A stretch of DNA of 6,926 nucleotides from contig MNDB01000105.1 in NCBI GenBank assembly GCA_001914705.1, forward strand, positions 1-6,926. The letters are read 5' to 3'. Of this stretch, positions 1 through 6,926 are shown piece after piece. This DNA is from Actinobacteria bacterium 13_2_20CM_68_14. Its GTDB lineage: Bacteria > Actinomycetota > Thermoleophilia > Gaiellales > Gaiellaceae. Every line of letters starts with the position of its first letter. The first letter of the stretch is position 1. The notes beneath the pieces were generated by a model, which did no database searches, was not told the DNA's origin, and worked only from the letters and a program-made list of their open reading frames with translations. Made by a program: the position numbers and the translations under genes.

Positions 1-601
1 CCGCTGGGCTGGGGTGATGAAGCGGGCGGTCGTCCGCGCCAAGCCGGGCCTCGCTGCGCGGATCGTGACGACGCTGCCCACGGGAACGACAGACGGAACT
101 CAGAACGTCGTGCTCGTCCTCGCCCGGGTCGACATCAGTCCCCGCCAGAGCTGGTACAAGGTGCGCCTGCCGATCCTGCCGAACAACACGATCGGCTACG
201 TGCAGCCGCGTTACCTGAGCAGCCTGTTCGTTGTGCGCACGCATCTCTACGTCGACCGCGGCTCAATGACGGCGACGCTCAAGCGCAGCGGCAAGACCGT
301 CTTCAAGACCCGCGTCGGCATCGGCAAGAGCTATTGGCCGACCCCCCGCGGTGAGTTCTACATCCGCAGCAAGCTGACCAGCTTCAACAACCCGTTCTAC
401 GGGCCGATCGCTTTTGGAACGAGCGCCCGCTCTCCGACTCTGACCGACTGGCCGGGCGGCGGCTACGTCGGCGTGCACGGAACGAACCAGCCGCAGATCA
501 TCCCCGGTCGCATCTCGCACGGCTGCATCCGCATGCGCAACGCGGCCATCCTGGCGCTGGCGCGGCTGATGCCCGTGGGGACGCCGCTGACGATTCGCTG
601 A
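1..601 (+). CDS. L,D-transpeptidase (YkuD domain) with N-terminal SH3-like module, 5'-truncated
   Basis: Probable extracytoplasmic L,D-transpeptidase, which forms 3-3 cross-links in peptidoglycan or attaches proteins to it through a catalytic cysteine. The frame is open to the left edge. A GTG at 14 could begin a 195-residue product, but there is no convincing ribosome site and the SH3-like fold seems already under way, so I read the gene as cut by the window edge; the signal or anchor segment would lie upstream. Numbering from that GTG, residues about 1-70 are SH3-like (WYKVRLP, then GYVQPRYL) and about 73-195 are the YkuD domain. The catalytic signature is complete: His155 in VHGTN, then SHGCIRM at 168-174 with Cys171 as nucleophile. 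The C-terminal MPVGTPLTIR is a usual YkuD ending. A strong hairpin lies just downstream, so this gene probably belongs to a different transcript from the genes that follow. The family assignment is firm; the physiological substrate is not visible. Confidence 0.93.
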   Translation, partial: RWAGVMKRAVVRAKPGLAARIVTTLPTGTTDGTQNVVLVLARVDISPRQSWYKVRLPILPNNTIGYVQPRYLSSLFVVRTHLYVDRGSMTATLKRSGKTVFKTRVGIGKSYWPTPRGEFYIRSKLTSFNNPFYGPIAFGTSARSPTLTDWPGGGYVGVHGTNQPQIIPGRISHGCIRMRNAAILALARLMPVGTPLTIR

Positions 602-620
602 ACCTAGGGCCGCGCGATCG

Positions 621-650
621 CGCTCAAGCCGGGATTCCCGGTTTAGAGCG
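621..650 (+). terminator. hairpin after the L,D-transpeptidase gene, probable terminator
   Basis: Outer arms CGCTC (621-625) and GAGCG (646-650) pair perfectly. Inside them AAGCCGGG (626-633) pairs with CCCGGTTT (637-644), with one G-U pair and an ATT loop; A645 is a single bulge. This gives a 13-bp stem starting 20 nt after the stop codon. No run of T follows (TCAAGATCC), so it is not a classical U-tract terminator, but stems without a U-tract are often proposed as terminators in high-GC actinobacteria. The 5' arm overlaps a perfect 12-base palindrome, GCGCGATCGCGC (612-623). Confidence 0.5.
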
Positions 651-712
651 TCAAGATCCTTCTTGTGGGGAAGAAGCCGGCCGCGGGCGGCGTTTCCGTC
701 CAGCGACTACCC

Positions 713-718
713 AGGAGG
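713..718 (+). promoter_or_regulatory. Shine-Dalgarno site that decides the start at 723
   Basis: A perfect AGGAGG sits 4 nt before the ATG at 723. The frame is open back to a GTG at 663, but that start would add 20 residues unlike the family N-terminus (which begins close to LTDKQ) and has no comparable site. This is the clearest ribosome-binding site in the window and marks the first gene of the five-gene block. I found no convincing -35/-10 pair between the hairpin at 621-650 and this site. Confidence 0.8.
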
Positions 719-722
719 CCAG

Positions 723-1127
723 ATGCCCCAGCTCACAGACAAGCAGCGCCAGTTCATCGCCGAGAACCCGTACGTCGGCACGGCGACGACGCTCCGGCAG
801 GACGGCTCGCCGCACAACACGATCGTCTGGGTCGACGCCGAGGACGGCGTCGTGACGTTCAACACCGCGGTCGGGCGGGCGAAGGAGAGGCACCTTCGCG
901 AGGACCCGCGCGCGGCGATCACCGTCGTGCACCCCGAGAACGCTTACCAATGGGTCTCGGTCAGCGGCCCAGCCGAGCTGACGACCAAGGGCGCGGACGA
1001 GCAGATCGACCACCTGGCCAAGAAATACCTGGGTAAGGACGAGTACCCGTGGCGCTCGCCGACCGAGCAGCGGATCACGGTGAAGATCAGGCCCGAGAGG
1101 GTCGACGCATACGGCTTCGACGAGTAG
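723..1127 (+). CDS. PPOX-class, putative F420-dependent oxidoreductase (paralog A)
   Basis: A small (134 aa) soluble split-barrel protein of the pyridoxamine 5'-phosphate oxidase-like class, resembling the actinobacterial PPOX-class F420-dependent enzymes (Rv1155-like). Members bind F420 or a flavin and reduce diverse, mostly unknown, substrates. Seen in the sequence: N-terminal LTDKQRQFI, barrel strands with DGSPHNTIVWVD (27-38), then FNTAVGRAKERHLREDPR (46-63), the conserved region usually associated with cofactor phosphate binding in the family, and a C-terminal VKIRPERVDAYGF. Length is normal for the family. The start is fixed by AGGAGG at 713-718. The stop at 1125-1127 is 3 nt before the next gene, a paralog with about half of its aligned residues identical by eye. 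F420 rather than FMN use is inferred from family resemblance; the substrate cannot be read from sequence. Confidence 0.88.
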   Translation: MPQLTDKQRQFIAENPYVGTATTLRQDGSPHNTIVWVDAEDGVVTFNTAVGRAKERHLREDPRAAITVVHPENAYQWVSVSGPAELTTKGADEQIDHLAKKYLGKDEYPWRSPTEQRITVKIRPERVDAYGFDE

Positions 1128-1130
1128 CGC

Positions 1131-1520
1131 ATGGCCGGTCTGACCGACGAGCAGGCGCGGCTGCTGCAGGAGCCGAACTTCGCGACCGTCGCGACGGTGA
1201 ACCCCGACGGATCGCCTCAGCTCAGCATCGTCTGGATCGACTGGGACGGAGAACGCGTCCTCCTCAATACCGCCGTCGGCCGGGTGAAGCCGCGCAACCT
1301 CGAGCGTGACCCGCGCGTGAGCGTGCTCGTCCTGGACAGCGAGGACGGCTATCGCTGGGTCGCCGTCCGGGGCACGGCAGAGCTGACGACCGAGGGCGCG
1401 GAAGCGCACATCGACAAGCTCGCGCGCAAGTACACGGGCGAGGGTTGGCAGCCGAAGCCCGGCGAGCGGCGCCTTTTGGTTCGCGTCCGCCCCGAGCACG
1501 TCAGTGCGTACGGTTTCTAG
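1131..1520 (+). CDS. PPOX-class, putative F420-dependent oxidoreductase (paralog B)
   Basis: The second of two tandem PPOX-class split-barrel proteins (129 aa). Motifs match paralog A in order: LTDEQARLL at the N-terminus, DGSPQLSIVWID (26-37), LNTAVGRVKPRNLERDPRVS (45-63) and VRPEHVSAYGF at the C-terminus. The VKPRNL form at 52-57 is closer to what I recall for F420-binding members than the AKERHL form of paralog A. Alignment needs one single-residue gap near the N-terminus and another near residue 105, so a gene duplication is the simple reading. The ATG is 3 nt after the upstream stop without a good Shine-Dalgarno site, and the stop TAG (1518-1520) is followed at once by the ATG of the next gene, so translation is probably coupled on both sides. 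The two copies may form homo- or heterodimers, since the fold is normally dimeric; this is inference. Confidence 0.88.
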   Translation: MAGLTDEQARLLQEPNFATVATVNPDGSPQLSIVWIDWDGERVLLNTAVGRVKPRNLERDPRVSVLVLDSEDGYRWVAVRGTAELTTEGAEAHIDKLARKYTGEGWQPKPGERRLLVRVRPEHVSAYGF

Positions 1521-2396
1521 ATGGCACTGACCCTGTGCGACGTCGGCCCGCGCGACGGGCTCCAGAACGAGCCCGACATGCTCGCGTCTTCCGTGCGCGC
1601 CGAGCTCGTCAACAAGCTCGCGGCCGCGGGCCTGCGGCGGATCGAGGCGGTCAGCTTCGTGCGCGACGATCGCATCCCCCAGATGGCCGGGGCCGAGGAG
1701 GTGGTCGCGGCGATCGAGATGCGCGACGGCGTCGAGTACGCCGGGCTCGTCCTCAACGAGCAGGGGTTCGGGCGCCTGCGGGCGACCGGCCTCGATCGCG
1801 CGAACGTCACCCTTGGTGCGACCGACACGTTCAATCGGCGCAATGGCAACGCCTCGCTTGCCGAGGCCAAGGCCCGCGTCGAGCGGATTCTCGCCGAGGC
1901 CGACCGCCCGACGACGGCGACGATCAGCGTCGCCTTCGGCTGTCCATTCGAGGGCGAGGTCGATCCCGGCGTGGTCCTCGAGCTCGCCGGCAAGCTGGAG
2001 GCGGACGAGCTGGTGCTCGCCGACACGATCGGGGTCGCGACGCCGTCCGCCGTTCGGTCGTTGGTCGAGAGAGTCGGCGCCCTCGGGAAACCCGTCGGGT
2101 TCCACGGCCACAACACGCGCAACACCGGCTACGCGAACGCACTCGTGGCGCTCGAGGCCGGCGCCACCGTGCTCGACGCTTCGATCGGCGGCCTGGGCGG
2201 CTGCCCCTACGCGCCGCGCGCGACCGGGAACATCGCAACCGAGGATCTCGTCTACCTGCTCGAGGGCGAGGGCGTGGAGACCGGGGTCGATCTCGGCGCG
2301 CTCGTCGAGGTGTCGCAGTGGCTCGAGACCCTGCTCGGCCGCCAGCTCGAGGGGCAGGTCTACCGCGCCGGTGTCTCCGCGGTCGTCTCGCCGTGA
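1521..2396 (+). CDS. hydroxymethylglutaryl-CoA lyase-like DRE-TIM metallolyase
   Basis: A 291-residue cytoplasmic TIM-barrel enzyme of the HMG-CoA lyase family (MvaB-like), expected to split HMG-CoA into acetyl-CoA and acetoacetate, the last step of leucine catabolism. Seen: DVGPRDGLQNE (7-17) with the catalytic/metal pair Arg11-Asp12; IEAVSFV with Glu42; SVAFGCPFEG (136-145); DTIG (168-171); His195 and His197 as likely metal ligands; GLGGCPYAP (224-232) with Cys228 at the catalytic-loop cysteine position; and GNIATEDLVYLL with Asn237. Two positions differ from the usual form I know: HxHD is here HGHN (Asn198), and the residue after CPYAP is Arg233 rather than Gly. Metal ligands and the cysteine remain, so activity is likely, but a related acyl-CoA lyase reaction is possible. 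The ATG directly follows the TAG of the preceding gene; the stop overlaps the next start in GTGA. Confidence 0.87.
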   Translation: MALTLCDVGPRDGLQNEPDMLASSVRAELVNKLAAAGLRRIEAVSFVRDDRIPQMAGAEEVVAAIEMRDGVEYAGLVLNEQGFGRLRATGLDRANVTLGATDTFNRRNGNASLAEAKARVERILAEADRPTTATISVAFGCPFEGEVDPGVVLELAGKLEADELVLADTIGVATPSAVRSLVERVGALGKPVGFHGHNTRNTGYANALVALEAGATVLDASIGGLGGCPYAPRATGNIATEDLVYLLEGEGVETGVDLGALVEVSQWLETLLGRQLEGQVYRAGVSAVVSP

Positions 2397-2769
2397 GCGG
2401 GATCCCCGTCACCGGCGTCAACGAGCTCGTGCTCGAGGTGCTCGACCTAGACGCCGCGGAGCGCTTCTACGCGGGCGTGCTCGGCCTCCCAGTCGCCCTG
2501 CGCTCCGAGGATCGCGTCTGGGTAATGGCCGGCGCACGGACCCGGATCGGGCTCTGGACGCCGCAGGTCGGGATCGCGGCAGGCCGCGGTGGTGTTCACG
2601 TCCACTACGCGATGCACATCGAGGAGGCCGACTACGACGCCGCCGTCGCGCGGCTGCGCGAGCACGGCTATGAGCCCCATGAGGAGGACTTCGGCGAGTC
2701 CGGCCGCGCGGCGTACGTGACCGATCCGGACGGCAACGTGGTCGAGCTCTGGACGTGGGAGGGACCCGC

Positions 2770-2773
<4 letters not shown>
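2393..2773 (+). CDS. VOC-superfamily (glyoxalase/bleomycin-resistance fold) protein
   Basis: A 126-residue single-domain VOC protein made of two beta-alpha-beta-beta-beta modules. Module one shows NELVLEVLDLDAAERFYAGVLGLPV (10-34); module two shows HVHYAMHIEEADYDAAVARLREHGY (69-93) and ends in DPDGNVVELW (111-120) with Glu118 at the usual last metal-ligand position. The first-strand ligand, normally His, is Asn10 here, so metal binding may be altered or lost. The GTG start at 2393 overlaps the upstream TGA by four bases (GTGA). A longer open frame to the left only runs antiphase through the lyase gene and is a composition artefact. The stop overlaps the next ATG (ATGA at 2770-2773). Family members include epimerases, glyoxalases, dioxygenases and drug-binding proteins; which applies here cannot be told. 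Its position beside an acyl-CoA lyase is compatible with a small-metabolite role. Confidence 0.87.
2758..2762 (+). promoter_or_regulatory. Shine-Dalgarno site for the YyaL-family gene
   Basis: GGAGG within GGGAGGGA (2757-2764) lies 7 nt before the ATG at 2770, inside the last codons of the VOC gene. It supports 2770 rather than the in-frame GTG at 2755, and the first residues, MNRLADETSPYLLQHA, match the conserved N-terminus of the family. Confidence 0.75.
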
Positions 2774-4684
<1,911 letters not shown>

Positions 4685-4686
<2 letters not shown>

Positions 4687-4728
4687 GACCGAACATGAAC
4701 AGGGGGGCGCCGCGGCGGTGACGGTCTC
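4685..4728 (+). terminator. inverted repeat at the end of the YyaL-family gene, possible terminator
   Basis: GAGACCG (4685-4691), overlapping the stop codon, is a perfect inverted repeat of CGGTCTC (4722-4728). The 30-nt interval contains a perfect 10-base palindrome, CGCCGCGGCG (4708-4717), so a stacked two-stem structure is possible. No T-run follows. It lies where transcription of the five-gene block should end, but the 7-bp outer stem with a long loop is modest evidence. Confidence 0.35.
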
Positions 4729-4787
4729 CTGACTGGCCGACAACGCACAGGGTTATGCCCCCGAGTGAATAGACGCCGCCGGGTGCA

Positions 4788-4804
4788 AAAACCGTCGCGG
4801 TTTT
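4788..4804 (+). promoter_or_regulatory. hairpin directly upstream of the livG-like gene (terminator or leader structure)
   Basis: AAAACCG (4788-4794) and CGGTTTT (4798-4804) form a perfect 7-bp stem with a TCG loop, 13 nt before the GTG at 4818. A-rich and T-rich arms stand out in this GC-rich DNA. The 3' arm ending in TTTT looks like a small intrinsic terminator of the upstream transcript and could work on both strands, but its position also suits a leader element of the transporter operon. Overlapping it, TAAGGT (4804-4809) matches the loose actinobacterial -10 pattern TAnnnT and would give a nearly leaderless mRNA; no matching -35 is seen. The same bases include AAGG (4805-4808), a weak ribosome site. 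Confidence 0.4.
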
Positions 4805-4817
4805 AAGGTAGGGCGCG

Positions 4818-5523
4818 GTGGCCCTCCTCTCGCTGGAGCACGTGACGAGGCGCTTCGGCGGCGTCATCGCCGTCGATGACGTCTCGCTCGGCGTCGAGAG
4901 CGGCCAGATCGCAGGCTTGATCGGGCCGAACGGCGCCGGCAAGACCACGCTCTTCAATCTGATCACCAGGCTCTACCGGCCGGACTCCGGCGAGATCGCC
5001 TTCGACGGTAAGAGCCTGCTCGGCACGCCGCCGCACCGGATCGTTCGCAGGGGGATCGCGAGGACGTTTCAAAACGTCGAGCTCTTCCCGACCATGACCG
5101 TGCTCGAGAACGTGCTCGTCGGGAGCCACGCGCGCGGCGAGCGACCCGCGCGCGATCTGCTCGCCGAGCTCGGCCTCGCGCCGGTTGCGCAACGGCGCGC
5201 GGCGGGGCTTCCATTCGGGACGATGAAGCGAGTCGAGCTGGCGCGGGCGCTTGCCTCAGGGCCACGTCTGCTCCTGCTCGACGAGCCGGCCGGCGGCCTG
5301 AGCCACGAGGAGGTCGAGGAGCTCGGGATGCTGATTCGCCGGATCCGCAGCTCGTTCGACCTGACCGTGCTGCTCGTCGAGCACCACATGAACCTGGTCA
5401 TGGGCGTCGCCGACCGGGTGTACGTGCTCGATTTCGGCCGCAAGATCGCGGAGGGCTCGCCGGCGGAGGTTCAGGGTGACCCCGTCGTGATCGAGGCATA
5501 CCTGGGTAGCGAGCAGCCACAGC

Positions 5524-5537
<14 letters not shown>
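4818..5537 (+). CDS. livG: branched-chain amino-acid-type ABC transporter ATP-binding protein, LivG-like
   Basis: Cytoplasmic ATPase subunit (239 aa) of a LIV-type (HAAT family) importer, powering uptake of branched-chain amino acids or related compounds. Seen: Walker A GPNGAGKT (36-43), Q-loop RTFQN with Gln85, signature region LPFGTMKRVELARAL (131-145), Walker B LLLLDEP (151-157) and the H-loop histidine in VEHHMN (187-192, His189). The signature is the PFGT variant that I recall from other LivG-type ATPases, not classical LSGGQ. The helical stretch between ENVLVG (97-102) and the signature is about 25-30 residues shorter than usual for LivG. The GTG start has AAGG at 4805-4808 as a weak ribosome site; no better in-frame start exists. 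The C-terminal coding end overlaps the livF-like start by 14 nt. LivG rather than LivF identity rests on the FQN Q-loop and the EHHM H-loop. The actual substrate is unknown. Confidence 0.92.
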
Positions 5538-6230
<693 letters not shown>

Positions 6231-6231
<1 letters not shown>

Positions 6232-6926
6232 TGGTTTTCGCCGTCGATTGGGCGGGAGTCGCGCAGCAGGTCGTCGCCGGCCTCTCGTCGGGCGGCATCT
6301 ACGCGATTCTCGCGGTCGCGTTCGTCCTCATCTACCGCGCGACCGGCGTGGTCAACTTCGCACAGGGCGAGCTGGCGATGTTCTCGACGTTCGTCGCCTG
6401 GACCCTGACCCAGCATGGCTTCGGGTACTGGCCGGCCTTCGTCGTCACGGTGCTCGCCTCGTTCGCAGGCGGGATCGCGCTCGAGCGGGTCGTGATCCGG
6501 CCGGTCGAACGGGCGTCGGTGCTGACGATCGCAATCGTCACGATCGGGCTCTTCTACGTCGTCAACGGTGCCGCGTTCTGGATCTGGTCGCCAGAGGTGA
6601 AGTCGATGCCGAACGCCTTCTCGACGCGGCCGATCCGGATCGCAGGTGTCGCCTTCTCGATCTCCGATCTCGGGATCATCGGCGTCTCGCTGCTCACGGT
6701 GCTGGTGCTCTGGCTCTTCTTCCGGTTCACGAAGCTCGGGCTGGCGATGCGGGCGGCGGCGCTGAACCCCGAGTCGAGCCGCCTGACCGGGATCCGCGTC
6801 AGCTGGACGATCGCGCTCGGCTGGGGGCTCGCCACCGCGCTCGGCGCGGTCGCGGGGCTGATGGCGGCGCCGCCGCTCGGCAGCTTCGACCAGAACTTCA
6901 TGCAGCCGATCCTGCTCTACGCCTTC
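6231..6926 (+). CDS. livH: branched-chain amino-acid-type ABC transporter permease, LivH-like, 3'-truncated by window edge
   Basis: Integral membrane permease of the LIV-type importer. The 232 codons present run open to the right edge, so the C-terminus is missing. The ATG at 6231 overlaps the livF-like TGA by one base. Seen: a first membrane segment with GLSSGGIYAILAVAFVLIY (17-35), followed by RATGVVNFAQGELAM (36-50), the typical LivH hallmark; further hydrophobic segments at about 67-84, 97-115 and 147-164; then the cytoplasmic coupling loop LAMRAAALNPESSRLTGI (171-188), which contacts the ATPases; and another hydrophobic segment from about 193 to 214. LivH rather than LivM is favoured by the VVNFAQGE motif and by length to the coupling loop. 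The partner LivM permease and a periplasmic-type binding lipoprotein would be expected further right. The gene order here, ATPases before permease, differs from the Escherichia coli order livHMGF. Confidence 0.93.

Noticed and set aside
663..722. Upstream GTG start for the first PPOX gene
   Set aside because: The perfect AGGAGG at 713-718 and the family N-terminus favour the ATG at 723.
651..2111. 486-codon open frame on the minus strand across the two PPOX genes and the lyase gene
   Set aside because: It spans three well-recognised + strand genes, has a repetitive Arg/Asp/Leu/Val composition typical of antisense to GC-biased codons, and shows no recognisable motif.
1445..2392. Long + strand extension upstream of the VOC gene in its frame
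   Set aside because: The translation is Arg/Ala/Gly-rich noise running antiphase through the lyase gene; VOC similarity begins only after the GTG at 2393.

Overview
This is a GC-rich window (roughly 70% G+C by eye). Genes are tightly packed, all on the + strand, and several start with GTG. Two adjacent genes look like F420-dependent flavin/deazaflavin oxidoreductase-fold proteins, and the L,D-transpeptidase carries an SH3-like module. Together these point to a high-GC actinobacterium, possibly of the Thermoleophilia/Gaiella type. That placement is an inference from protein style, not from a marker gene.

Layout. Bases 1-601 hold the 3' part of an L,D-transpeptidase gene (cell-wall cross-linking). 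A 121-base gap with a strong hairpin (621-650) follows. Then come five genes with almost no spacing (723-4686): two tandem paralogous small PPOX-class proteins, an HMG-CoA lyase-like enzyme, a small VOC/glyoxalase-fold protein and a thioredoxin-domain DUF255/YyaL-family protein. The junctions are a 3-nt gap, TAG directly followed by ATG, a GTGA overlap and an ATGA overlap, so this looks like one translationally coupled operon. A 131-base gap follows with two inverted repeats, one ending 13 nt before the next start. The window closes with a branched-chain amino-acid-type ABC transporter cluster: livG-like ATPase, livF-like ATPase (14-nt overlap) and a livH-like permease (1-nt overlap) that runs off the right edge.

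How the genes may fit together. HMG-CoA lyase performs the last step of leucine breakdown, and LivGFH-type transporters import leucine, isoleucine, valine or related compounds, so a catabolic theme is possible. However, the transporter follows a separate hairpin-containing gap, no substrate-binding protein is visible, and none of the other leucine-pathway genes is present. The link is therefore weak.

I see no CRISPR array, mobile element, tRNA or rRNA, and no clear sign of an undescribed system. The most interesting points are the coupled operon of redox and lyase proteins, non-canonical residues in the lyase and VOC proteins, shortened regions in the YyaL and LivG proteins, and the hairpin upstream of livG.
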